Shown here in pieces: positions 9,956 through 18,398 of a stretch of DNA of 64,000 nt. Each line of letters opens with the position of its first letter. The stretch's first letter is position 1. The notes beneath the pieces are model-generated. The model did not search any database and was not told the DNA's origin. It was given only the letters and a program-made list of their open reading frames with translations. A program made the position numbers and the translations under genes. The stretch comes from CBDEGU01 sp965238045 (GTDB lineage: Bacteria; Acidobacteriota; Terriglobia; Bryobacterales; UBA6623), in the NCBI GenBank assembly GCA_965238045.1, contig CBDEGU010000008.1, forward strand, positions 248,001-312,000, written 5' to 3'.

Positions 9956-11280
9956 AGTCCCTCCCCGCCGCTCGCGGGCCACAACCCCCGGATCTCCTCA
10001 AACGATGACGCGTCGTACAGCGAGAACGAGCCGTCGTAGCGCCCTACCGCGAAACTGCCGCCGTCGGGGCTGAACGCCAGCGCTTGCGGCCAGTCCGGCT
10101 GATGGGCGAGCACTTTGCGCTCGGCCAGCGTCGTGGCGTCCCAGATCTTCAGCGACCCGTCGCTCGATGATGAAACCAGCGTTTTTCCATCCGGCGAGTA
10201 GACGATCTTGAGAATGGCCGCCTCGTGCCCGGTCATCGCCTTGATGAGCGTGGCTTCGCTCTGCTCTTCATTGTCAACCCGCCAGACCCGAATCGTCTTA
10301 TCCTCGCCCGCCGCCGCGATTCGCTTTCCCGCCGGATCGAACGCCACCGAGATCACACCTTCCAGCGGCTCGCTCAGCGTAAGGGACGGTTTACCTTCGG
10401 CGAGGTTCCAGAGCTTCACCGAACGGTCCGCCGCCCCCGAGAGGAGCTGGCCGGGCCGCGGACCGAAATCCACCGCGAACACCGCGTCAACATGATCCTT
10501 CAGCGTCTTCACTTTTTCGCCCGTCGCCGCGTCCCAAAGGAAAATCAGCTTGTCGTAGCTGGCCGTGACAACCTGCTTGCCGTCGGAGGAAATATCCACC
10601 GCGTAGATGCAATCGGCGTGCGCCCGGATCGTGTGTTCGGGCTCTCGCGTGGCCAGGTTCCACAAAACGACCTCGCCAAACTCGCCCGGCGCGCCACCCG
10701 CGGCCGCCAGCCTTTTCCCATCGGGGCTGAAGGCAACCGCGCGCACCAGGTCCGCATGTCCGTCGAGCGTCGCGGTCACCTCTCCCGAGGCGGTGTCGAG
10801 CAGTTGCACTTGCTTGTAGCGTCCTAGCGCGATCGTCTTGCCATCGGGACTAAAGGCCAGCGATCCGACCGGCGACGCCACCTCGCCGCGCGGCTTGATC
10901 TCGGGCAATCCCCGCTCTCCCGCCTCGACGGTTTCCCCTTTGGCTCCCGAGTCGATCCATTGCTTGATGACAGCGATATTCTGGGGCGGCAGATCACCGC
11001 CCGAGAGCGGCATTTTGGGCTGCGCCCGGCCCTCGATCATTCGCGCCAGCAGACTCGCGTCGCTGTCACCCGGCACAATGGCCTTGCCGCTCTTGCCCCC
11101 CCGCATCAGATCTTCGTAACTCTCGATCACGAACTCGCCCATTTTCACCTGAGCGCTATGACAGGCCAGACAATTGTCACGAAAGATCGGGAAGACATCA
11201 CTGCGAAACGAAGGGCCGGCCCCCTGTAGCAGACTGCCCGCCAGCAACGCAATGCCAAGAACTCTCACTCTCAAATGCAT
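9952..11280 (-). CDS. exported cytochrome c-like protein with WD40 propeller
   Basis: A 442-residue protein: signal peptide (MHLRVRVLGIALLAGSLLQG), then a planctomycete-type cytochrome c domain with one heme motif CLACH near residue 39, then about seven WD40 repeats, each with the SPDGK...A..G.D..I..WD pattern (for example SPDGKTLVSSSSDGSLKIWD). The propeller fills about residues 130-435. It lies 38 bases after the PSD1 gene and its stop overlaps the start of the PPC gene by four bases. The single CxxCH implies covalent heme in the periplasm; electron donor and acceptor are unknown. Confidence 0.85.
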   Translation of the reverse strand: MHLRVRVLGIALLAGSLLQGAGPSFRSDVFPIFRDNCLACHSAQVKMGEFVIESYEDLMRGGKSGKAIVPGDSDASLLARMIEGRAQPKMPLSGGDLPPQNIAVIKQWIDSGAKGETVEAGERGLPEIKPRGEVASPVGSLAFSPDGKTIALGRYKQVQLLDTASGEVTATLDGHADLVRAVAFSPDGKRLAAAGGAPGEFGEVVLWNLATREPEHTIRAHADCIYAVDISSDGKQVVTASYDKLIFLWDAATGEKVKTLKDHVDAVFAVDFGPRPGQLLSGAADRSVKLWNLAEGKPSLTLSEPLEGVISVAFDPAGKRIAAAGEDKTIRVWRVDNEEQSEATLIKAMTGHEAAILKIVYSPDGKTLVSSSSDGSLKIWDATTLAERKVLAHQPDWPQALAFSPDGGSFAVGRYDGSFSLYDASSFEEIRGLWPASGGEGL

Positions 11281-11318
11281 AAGAAATTCAAACTGCCTCG
11301 AACTGCCGCCACGCGCCG

Positions 11319-13802
11319 CTAATGATTAAACAAAAACTCCTTCCCCGTCAGCAGCGCCCACATCAAGTCCTCGATCGGTTTCTGCCTCGAATCGCGCTCC
11401 AGCGGGTCTTTCGCCGTTTCCCGTTGTGCCTCATCGAGCACCGCCAGCAGCGTCGCCGCTTCTGCTTCGCTCGGCGGACGGCTCAGCGCCGAAAGATACA
11501 AATGATCGAGAATCTTGCGGTTCGACAGCCCCAGCTTCAAGAACATCTCAATCGCCCCGCCCTCGGCCTTCAGCATCAAATTGAGCGTGTCGCCGTTGAT
11601 CACATGCAGCGCCTGCTTGATCGTCGGGGCGTGCTCGCGTTCGGCCGCGTCCACGTTAATGCGCGGCGGACGCCCAAACACCGTCAGGAAATACGACTGC
11701 ACCTGTGTGTCGGGCAGTTGCAGTGCCCGCGTTCCCACCGGCGATCCGCTGAAGCGGGTCGGCACGCGAGTGACCTGCGAGATGGCGTCGAGCACGACCT
11801 CCGCCGGCAGCCGCCGCACGATGTAGTGCGAATAATACTTCTCGTCCTTCCGGTTCGTCTCATTCGTCCGCGACGAACGCTGATAGGTCGCCGAGTTCAT
11901 GATGCGCCGGATGAGATGCTTCACGTCGAAGTGGTGAGCGGTAAAATCCTTCGTCAAAGCGGCGAGTAGTTTCTCGTTGCTGGCGGGATTGGTCGCCCGC
12001 ATATCGTCGACCGGGTCCACGATCCCTCGTCCCATGAAGTTAGCCCAGATCTTGTTCACCACCGCCCGGGCGAAATAGGGGTTTTCGGGGGAGGTCAGCC
12101 AGCCGGCCAGATGCCGCCTGCGGTCTCTCGGGTCATCGAGCGAGAGTTCCTCGCCATCGAGCGGACGGGGCGGCAGAGGCCGGCCCAGTTTCGGGTGATT
12201 GATCCCCCCGGCCGGGCTGCGGTACACGACCACATCGCCGTCTTCGGCCCCGTTCTTCTGGGAAACCCGCGACAGCAAGTTCGCGAACTGGTAGTAATCC
12301 TTCTGCGTCCACTTCTCGAGCGGGTGGTTGTGGCAGCGGGCGCAGGTGATGCGCAGTCCCATGAAGGCGAGCGTCACATTCTCGGCGAGTTCAGTCGTGT
12401 TGCGATGAAGCTGGTAGTAGTTGAGCGCCCCGTTCTGGCGGCTGTTGCCGGTGGAAGTGAGAATTTCCCTGACAAAGCGGTCCCACGGCTGATTCTTCTC
12501 CACACTCTGGCGAATCCAGCGGTAGTACGACCACATGGCGCTCGATGGCAGATCGCGGCTAGAGACCAGCAGCAGATCCGACCACTTGTAGGCCCAGTAG
12601 TCCACGAATTCCTCGCGCTCGAAGATGCGTTCGATGAGTTCCTCGCGCTTGCCGGGCGACGGGTCGGCGGTGAAGCGCTCGACTTCATCCGGCGTCGGCA
12701 GCACGCCCATGGCGTCGATCGAAACGCGCCGCAGAAACTCCGCGTCGCCGGCCGCGGCCGACGGAGCGATGTGCAGCGCCTGGAGTTTGTCGAGCACCAG
12801 GCCGTCGATATAGTTCCGCCGCGACGCCGCGCTGTAGACTTCCGGGCGGATCTTGTGATCGAAAGCGACACCGACGCGCGCGAAAACTACCTTGCTCGAA
12901 TACCAAACCGTGATCGCCGCTTCGCCCGAGCCTTGCATCTTGACACGCCCGCGATCGTCGACCGTGGCAACGCCCGAGTCGCTACTGGCAAACTTCACCC
13001 AGCGGGTTACGTCGCGCTTTGAGCCGTCCGAGAAATTTGCCTCGACAAGAATCTGCTGCTCCGCGCCCGGCGTCAGCCAGGTCTGCTCGGGATAGACCGA
13101 CAGGCTCTCAATCCGCGCTTCGGCCTCCGCCGGAGGAGGCGCGCCGTTGGCGATCCACTCCGAGAGAATCTTGAAATCGGGCGAGTCCACCGCGAAACGC
13201 CGTCCGCCCTTGTGCGGCAGCGTCAAGGTCGGTTTCAGCAGCAGCAAGCTCCGCGACGGGTCCCACCTCGCCACGCGCCGGCCGACGGCTTCGCGAGTGA
13301 GCACTTCATGGTCGGACTCTGGATCGTAGCCCCGCAAGCTCAGCTTGAAACCGTTCTTGCCCGCTTCGGCCCCGTGACAGGCGCCGGAATTGCATCCGGC
13401 CTTCATCAGCACCGGCAGCACGTCGTTGACGAAACTCGGAAGAAACGGCTGGCCGAAATTCCGGACCTCTACCGTAATCGACCCGCGGACTTCCTCGAGT
13501 TTCGCGGTCAGCTTCGTGCGGCCATTCGCCAGCGGACGCAGAACGCCACCCTCGTCAACGATCAGAATCCCCGGACCTTCGACAGTGAATCGGGCCCGCG
13601 AGGTCACATCGGCCTCGTAGCCGCTCGCCAGCGTCGCCTGCACGACGATCTGCCGGCTCGCTCGCGGCCCGGAAAGAACCACATCGCCGGGAAGAATTTT
13701 CAGCGACCGCGGTTTCAGCGGCTGCATTTTCGGCGACTGCGCGGCCGCCGCGCACGGCAACGCCACAAGCACCATGAACCACAACCAGCGCTGGAGTTTC
13801 AA
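11319..13802 (-). CDS. PSD1 family protein (DUF1549 and DUF1553 domains) with Ig-like region
   Basis: About 827 residues. A signal peptide (LKLQRWLWFMVLVALPCAAAAQS) is best preserved with a TTG start at 13802, which has GGGAGGGAG about nine bases upstream; an ATG at 13859 is open in frame but has no ribosome site. The N-terminal part has BIG2-like Ig folds and a CNSGACHG cytochrome-type motif; DUF1549 follows (YIDGLVLDKLQALHI to NVTLAFMGLRITCARCHNHPLEKW, a second CxxCH), then DUF1553 at the C-terminus (ARAVVNKIWANFMGRG, LIRRIMNSATYQRSS). PSD1 proteins pair with DUF1501 proteins, whose gene is directly upstream. Biochemical activity is not known. Confidence 0.85.
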   Translation of the reverse strand: MKLQRWLWFMVLVALPCAAAAQSPKMQPLKPRSLKILPGDVVLSGPRASRQIVVQATLASGYEADVTSRARFTVEGPGILIVDEGGVLRPLANGRTKLTAKLEEVRGSITVEVRNFGQPFLPSFVNDVLPVLMKAGCNSGACHGAEAGKNGFKLSLRGYDPESDHEVLTREAVGRRVARWDPSRSLLLLKPTLTLPHKGGRRFAVDSPDFKILSEWIANGAPPPAEAEARIESLSVYPEQTWLTPGAEQQILVEANFSDGSKRDVTRWVKFASSDSGVATVDDRGRVKMQGSGEAAITVWYSSKVVFARVGVAFDHKIRPEVYSAASRRNYIDGLVLDKLQALHIAPSAAAGDAEFLRRVSIDAMGVLPTPDEVERFTADPSPGKREELIERIFEREEFVDYWAYKWSDLLLVSSRDLPSSAMWSYYRWIRQSVEKNQPWDRFVREILTSTGNSRQNGALNYYQLHRNTTELAENVTLAFMGLRITCARCHNHPLEKWTQKDYYQFANLLSRVSQKNGAEDGDVVVYRSPAGGINHPKLGRPLPPRPLDGEELSLDDPRDRRRHLAGWLTSPENPYFARAVVNKIWANFMGRGIVDPVDDMRATNPASNEKLLAALTKDFTAHHFDVKHLIRRIMNSATYQRSSRTNETNRKDEKYYSHYIVRRLPAEVVLDAISQVTRVPTRFSGSPVGTRALQLPDTQVQSYFLTVFGRPPRINVDAAEREHAPTIKQALHVINGDTLNLMLKAEGGAIEMFLKLGLSNRKILDHLYLSALSRPPSEAEAATLLAVLDEAQRETAKDPLERDSRQKPIEDLMWALLTGKEFLFNH

Positions 13803-13908
13803 AAGCGTCTCCCTCCCTCGTGGGGACTCTTTCTGTATTTGCGAGAAAAACAGTGGCACGCCGCACGCCCCCCTCGGGGCCGCCGCGCGTCCCGCCAGAA
13901 AAACCGTC

Positions 13909-15288
13909 CTACGAGAACAGTTCCGTGATCGGTTCCGCGCCGTGATCGACCACCCGTATCGGCTGGTCCTGAGGGCCCGGCAGCAGCGTGTCGAGATCGA
14001 TCCCCAAGGCGTGATACACCGTCGCCGTCACTTCCGCCGGCGTCGTCGGACGGCTCTTCGGCGCGCCGCCGAGGTCGTCGGACTCGCCCACGATGCGGCC
14101 GCCCTGAATGCCGCCGCCCGCCATCACCACCGGCCAGCACGCCGGCCAGTGATCGCGCCCGCCGGCCGGGTTGATCTTCGGAGTGCGGCCGAACTCGCCA
14201 GTCGCGATGATCAGCGTGGTATCGAGCAGGCCGGTTCGCGAGAGATCCTCGATCAGCGACGTGAACGCGTTGTCGAACATCGGCCCCACTAGATCGCTGT
14301 AGCACTCAATCGGGCTGAACGGACTCGATCCGTGGATATCCCAGGTGATTTCGTCGAATACGGTCTCGAACATATTCACCGTCACAAAGCGCACGCCGGC
14401 TTCAATCAGCCGCTTGGCCATCAAACAGCTCTTGCCGAAACGGTTGTTGCCGTAGCGCCGGTGCGTATCGCCGGATTCCAGCGAAAGATCAAAAGCCGCT
14501 CGCGCCTTCTCCGACGACATCAGCGTGTAGGCCTGATGGAACGTTGTATCGAGCAGCCGCGCGTCGGGCACTTCCTCGAAACGCTTGACCGCGCCGTCGA
14601 TCATGTCCCGCCACTTGCGGCGGCGATCCACGCGCAGCGACGAAATATAGTCGGGCGGCAGCATGTCGGGGACTTGGAAATTCGGCTCGGAAGGATCGGC
14701 GTTGAGCACAAACGGGTCGTGCGCCTTGCCCAGGAATCCGGCGTCCTGCCCGTGCGGCATATTCCCGCCCGTATTGCCAATCGGCCGCGGCAACAGCACA
14801 TGCGGCGGCACGTCGCCTTTGGGTCCGCGCAACTTGCCCAGCACCGAGCCCATGTGAGGATGCTTCAGCCCGCCCTGGAACAAACGGCCGGTCTGCATCA
14901 TCTGATGCCCGGTATCATGCACGGCCGCCGCCGTATGGTACACCGTCCGTACCAGCGACCACTTGTCCGCGTGCCGGGCCATGCGCGGGAAGATCTCAGA
15001 GATCTCAATGCCCGCGACATTCGTCTTGATCGGCTTGTAGGGGCCGCGGATTTCCGACGGCGCATCGGGCTTCATGTCCCAGGTGTCAAGCTGGCTCGGC
15101 CCGCCGACCAGGAACAGCATAATGACATTGACGTCGCTGTGGTCCTTCGCCACCGCGCCCCGCGCCTTCAAGGCAAGAAAGTCGGTCAGCCCCAGTCCCA
15201 TCATCCCCAGCGAGCCGGCGTGCAAGAAATCGCGCCGCCGCATGCCGTCGCAGAACCCTACAGTCTTCTCATCCTCGAGTCGAAACAC
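13909..15288 (-). CDS. DUF1501 family sulfatase-like exported protein
   Basis: A 459-residue member of DUF1501, which belongs to the alkaline-phosphatase/sulfatase-like fold. The GTG start has GGGAGGG six bases before it. The N-terminus has the usual family form CDGMRRRDFLHAGSLGMMGLG, a Tat-type twin-arginine signal. Further family marks are LFLVGGPSQLDTWDMKPDAP, RTVYH, MGSVLG, GVRFVTVNMF and the late IATGEFGRTPKINPAGGRDHW. It is the first gene of the six-gene minus-strand group and is followed after about 100 bases by the PSD1 gene, the standard pairing. Whether these proteins hydrolyse sulfate or phosphate esters is unproven. Confidence 0.88.
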   Translation of the reverse strand: MFRLEDEKTVGFCDGMRRRDFLHAGSLGMMGLGLTDFLALKARGAVAKDHSDVNVIMLFLVGGPSQLDTWDMKPDAPSEIRGPYKPIKTNVAGIEISEIFPRMARHADKWSLVRTVYHTAAAVHDTGHQMMQTGRLFQGGLKHPHMGSVLGKLRGPKGDVPPHVLLPRPIGNTGGNMPHGQDAGFLGKAHDPFVLNADPSEPNFQVPDMLPPDYISSLRVDRRRKWRDMIDGAVKRFEEVPDARLLDTTFHQAYTLMSSEKARAAFDLSLESGDTHRRYGNNRFGKSCLMAKRLIEAGVRFVTVNMFETVFDEITWDIHGSSPFSPIECYSDLVGPMFDNAFTSLIEDLSRTGLLDTTLIIATGEFGRTPKINPAGGRDHWPACWPVVMAGGGIQGGRIVGESDDLGGAPKSRPTTPAEVTATVYHALGIDLDTLLPGPQDQPIRVVDHGAEPITELFS

Positions 15289-15434
15289 GATTCACCCTCC
15301 CAGTGGGAGCCGGACGCGGGTTCCCCATGATCCTTGCTGCTGTGCCTATTGTACTGCCGCGCCCGCCAGCCCGCAACACGCCCGCAACACCTAGCCGGAA
15401 ACTTCCCAGACCGCGGTTCCCCCCGCGACGCCGC

Positions 15435-16940
15435 TCAGCCGCCCGGCGCCCCGCCCGGCCTCCCGCCCGGCACTAGGACGCCGAAGTATTTCTCCCGCAA
15501 GCTCTCCGGCCCGGGCGGTGTCATCCGGGTCACCACCACGGTACAGATCAAAGCCGCCAGCATCGACCAAATGAAAGGATCGAACCCTCCGAAGCTGCGC
15601 GTGCCGACAGTCACATATTGCGCCAAGAACGAAAGAAACCCTCCGAAGATACCGGCCAAACAACCCGCCTTGTTCATCCGCGGCCAGTAAATCGCCAAAA
15701 TCGTTGGGAAGAAGAAGGTCGCCGCCAGGCCCGTGCTCGCGAAAATCACGATGTACTGCAAGAATTGCGGCGGCTGCAAGGCAAACAGGAAAGCCACTCC
15801 CGCGACCAGGAACGTCGCGCCGTGACTCAGCCTGCGCGCGTTTTTCTCGGTTAGAGGGCGGGCGGCATTGCGCTCATAGAGATCACGAACGATCGCGCTG
15901 CTGCAAACCAGCAGGAACGAACTGATCGTCGACATGATCGCCGCCATGGGCGCCGCCAGCACGAAACCCGCCAGCGCCGGAGGAACCGCGGCCAGGATCG
16001 TCGCCGGCGTGGCATGGTCGGCCGCCTCCAGGTTCGGAATCAGCACCCGTCCCACCATGCCGATGGCGATGACGCAGGGGTAGAGCAGTGCGATATAACA
16101 GCCGATCAGAAAACATGCCTTCTTGAGCGCTTGCGTATCGCGGCACGCCAGAAACCGCGTCAGCACCGACGGCTGCACCGCGCTCGCCAGCGGCCAAAAA
16201 CAGAAGAACGAAATCGCCGTCGCCATGGGCAGAAAGTTCTCCGGCCCCGAGGCCGTTACCAGCTCGGGCGATTGCGCCTCCAGGGCGGCGAAAACCGCGG
16301 CCATCCCGCCTGCCTTGCGCACCGCGAAGAAGACCGTCAGTAGCACGCCCACCAGCATCACCACGGCCTGAAACGCGTCCGTCCAGGCGACGGCGCGAAA
16401 TCCGCCATAAGCCGTATACAGACTCACCGTCAGCGCGAATCCCAGCACGCCCCACTGGTAAGGCACGCCCAGCACCGCTTCGATGACTCGTGCGCCGGCC
16501 ACGTACTGCGCCACCAGATAGGCAATATAGAGCACCACGATCGCCGCGCCCGAGACCGTCCCGATCGCCTTGCTTTCGAAACGATCCCGCAACAGGTCGG
16601 GAAACGTCAGCGCCCCGGTGCGGCGCCCAATTTCCGAAACCCGTTTTCCGAAGAACCCGATACCGCACATCGCCACGGCCATGTACCCGCAAATCCACAG
16701 CATCACCGACCAGCCATAGGTATGCGCGAGCGCCGGCGTTCCGATGAACGTCCCTCCGCTAGCCGCCGTGGCGATCCAGGTCAGACCCAGCACCCAGGGC
16801 CCAATCTCGCGGCCCGCCACGAAGAACTCCTCCATAAAGCGCCCTTTCGAGGCGCGGCGGTGGGCCAGATACGCCAGCCCGAACGTTATCGCGAGATAGA
16901 GCCCGAAGGCGATCCATACTTGAGGATTGTCTGTGTACAT
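15435..16940 (-). CDS. sodium:solute symporter family transporter
   Basis: A 501-residue integral membrane protein of the SSS family with about 13 hydrophobic segments, beginning with WIAFGLYLAITFGLAYLAHR. Family features include GREIGPWVLGLTWIATAASGGTFIGTPA in the first helices and a GGFRAVAWTDAFQAVVMLVG segment matching the conserved YGG..AV..TD..Q motif. It starts six bases after the stop of a small membrane protein gene, so the two are co-transcribed, as in PanF/YhdT-like pairs. Sodium-coupled uptake of a small organic solute is expected; the substrate cannot be read from sequence. Confidence 0.85.
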   Translation of the reverse strand: MYTDNPQVWIAFGLYLAITFGLAYLAHRRASKGRFMEEFFVAGREIGPWVLGLTWIATAASGGTFIGTPALAHTYGWSVMLWICGYMAVAMCGIGFFGKRVSEIGRRTGALTFPDLLRDRFESKAIGTVSGAAIVVLYIAYLVAQYVAGARVIEAVLGVPYQWGVLGFALTVSLYTAYGGFRAVAWTDAFQAVVMLVGVLLTVFFAVRKAGGMAAVFAALEAQSPELVTASGPENFLPMATAISFFCFWPLASAVQPSVLTRFLACRDTQALKKACFLIGCYIALLYPCVIAIGMVGRVLIPNLEAADHATPATILAAVPPALAGFVLAAPMAAIMSTISSFLLVCSSAIVRDLYERNAARPLTEKNARRLSHGATFLVAGVAFLFALQPPQFLQYIVIFASTGLAATFFFPTILAIYWPRMNKAGCLAGIFGGFLSFLAQYVTVGTRSFGGFDPFIWSMLAALICTVVVTRMTPPGPESLREKYFGVLVPGGRPGGAPGG

Positions 16941-16946
16941 CGCCCG

Positions 16947-17264
16947 CTAACGCTCTCCCTCATCGTTAGAAGGATCGACCGGGGGATCGTTCGAGCGATC
17001 GTCTCCCGGCTCAGCGTCGCCATCGCGCAAGTCGTCATCGCGCAAATAGACAAGCGAATACCAAGTGTTGGCGGCCAGCAACACCACCCAGGGAACGAAT
17101 ACGCCCCACAGCGCCCAGTGCGGAATCCCGCCGACCGGGCGAACCGGTTTTCCGTAACCAATGAAATAACAGGTCAGCAGAACCCAAAGTCCCGAACCAA
17201 ACCAAATCAGGCCCGCGACGATGCTTTCCTTACGGCTGCGCAGATACGTAGGTTCCACGATCAC
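16947..17264 (-). CDS. small two-helix membrane protein, partner of the symporter
   Basis: About 105 residues with two hydrophobic segments (AGLIWFGSGLWVLLTCYFIG and ALWGVFVPWVVLLAANTWYS) and an acidic C-terminal tail rich in Asp. The open frame runs much further upstream but that part is Gly/Arg-rich and not protein-like; I place the start at a GTG (17264) with GGGGAG upstream, and another GTG two codons later is possible. Direct upstream position to an SSS transporter suggests a small auxiliary subunit like the YhdT/DUF997 proteins; family assignment is by context and topology only. Confidence 0.6.
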   Translation of the reverse strand: MIVEPTYLRSRKESIVAGLIWFGSGLWVLLTCYFIGYGKPVRPVGGIPHWALWGVFVPWVVLLAANTWYSLVYLRDDDLRDGDAEPGDDRSNDPPVDPSNDEGER

Positions 17265-17472
17265 CCCCCCGGCTCCCCAGCCCCGGCGAAGCCCGGCCCC
17301 CCCCAGCGAAGCACAGATGATAGCAGAGCCGCTCGCCGCCACGGAACCGCCCGGCCCGGAACCAGGCGACCCGGCACTCGGCCGATCGCTGGTTTCGCCC
17401 AAGCCGCCGCGCCGCCTCCCAACCCCGCACCTCCTCGCACAACCCCCCGCCGAGCCCGCCCGCAACACCTAT

Positions 17473-17648
17473 CCCGCTTTTCTCACCACGTGGCGAAGCG
17501 AAGTGCGTGAGAGGCCCGTCAGTATGAGGCGCGCGCCGCTTGACGAGCGCAGGCGTACTTGACTGTACGTTGAGCACGGCGAGCAAGCGCAACGAAGTAA
17601 TGGCGGGCCTATCGCGTACTTCGGTCGCCAGGTGGTGAGAAATGCGGG
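17473..17648 (+). repeat. MITE-like palindromic element, copy A
   Basis: A 176-bp element with terminal inverted repeats: left CCCGCTTTTCTCACCACGTG, right arm read in reverse CCCGCATTTCTCACCACCTG. It is flanked on both sides by CTAT (17469-17472 and 17649-17652), a 4-bp target duplication. The two halves pair over most of their length (AGTGCGTGAGAGGCCCGTCA against AGTACGCGATAGGCCCGCCA). It codes for nothing and fills the gap between the symporter partner gene and the Cys-rich gene; the rest of this gap is GC-rich without features. Copies B and C lie at 39342-39530 and 53963-54138. Confidence 0.85.
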
Positions 17649-17669
17649 CTATCCCCGGCCGCGCTTTCC

Positions 17670-17675
17670 TATAAT
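17670..17675 (+). promoter_or_regulatory. -10 box directly before a start codon (possible leaderless transcript)
   Basis: A perfect TATAAT ends six bases before the ATG at 17682, so transcription starting at the usual distance would begin at the start codon. No Shine-Dalgarno sequence is visible before this gene. No good -35 match is seen. Confidence 0.45.
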
Positions 17676-17681
17676 GTCGTG

Positions 17682-18311
17682 ATGGCCTGTCCGCTCTGCG
17701 AGAAACGCAAGCCGAAACGGCCATGTCCGGCCAGCGGCGATCTCATTTGCGCGCGATGCTGCGGCGAGCAGCGCGAGGTCAGTATCGAATGCCCCTTCGA
17801 CTGCTCCTATCTCCGCGAGAGCCGCAACCGCGACCACAAAGGCATCCATCCCAAAGACTTTCCCTACAACGACATTCAAATCGACGATCAATTCATCCGT
17901 CGGCACGCCGAGTTGCTAAGCGAGAGCGCGCAACAAATTCTTGCGGGCTTCGCCAAAATTCCCGGCGCCGTCGACACCGATGTGCAACAAGCGCTCGACG
18001 GCCTCATTCGGACACAGAAGACTCTTGACTCGGGCCTCTACTATGACTCCCGTCCCGATGCAGCTTTCGCCGCCGCCCTATTCGACCATCTGCAAGAGGC
18101 GCTGCGGGCGTTTCGAGAAACCGACAAACAGCGCGCAGGTTTCACGCGCATCCACGAGGACGACGTCCTCAAAGTGCTGGTCTTCCTCTACCGTATGGGC
18201 CTCGACCGCGACAACGGCCGCCTCCGGGGCAGAGCCTTTCTTGATTTCCTGACCCAGCACTTCTCCCCCACCGCCCCAGAGCAAGAGCCCCTCATCGTCC
18301 CCGGTTTCTAA
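17682..18311 (+). CDS. uncharacterised protein with Cys-rich N-terminus
   Basis: 209 residues. The first 45 residues hold eight cysteines in a pattern suggesting metal binding (MACPLCEKRKPKRPCP, then ICARCCGEQRE and ECPFDCSYL). The rest is mostly helical with no motif I recognise. An in-frame GTG precedes the ATG directly; the ATG was preferred. It begins right after a TATAAT and lacks a ribosome site. It stands alone between repeat copy A and a Gfo/Idh/MocA gene. A zinc-binding role for the N-terminus is inference; no function is assigned. Confidence 0.7.
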   Translation: MACPLCEKRKPKRPCPASGDLICARCCGEQREVSIECPFDCSYLRESRNRDHKGIHPKDFPYNDIQIDDQFIRRHAELLSESAQQILAGFAKIPGAVDTDVQQALDGLIRTQKTLDSGLYYDSRPDAAFAAALFDHLQEALRAFRETDKQRAGFTRIHEDDVLKVLVFLYRMGLDRDNGRLRGRAFLDFLTQHFSPTAPEQEPLIVPGF

Positions 18312-18398
18312 GAGGATTTCCGGAGTTCCGTTGAAACAAACAGTTCCCCGGTTTGACCGGACACGTTGTGCGACAATGCCCGTGGAGAGAAGTTGAGC

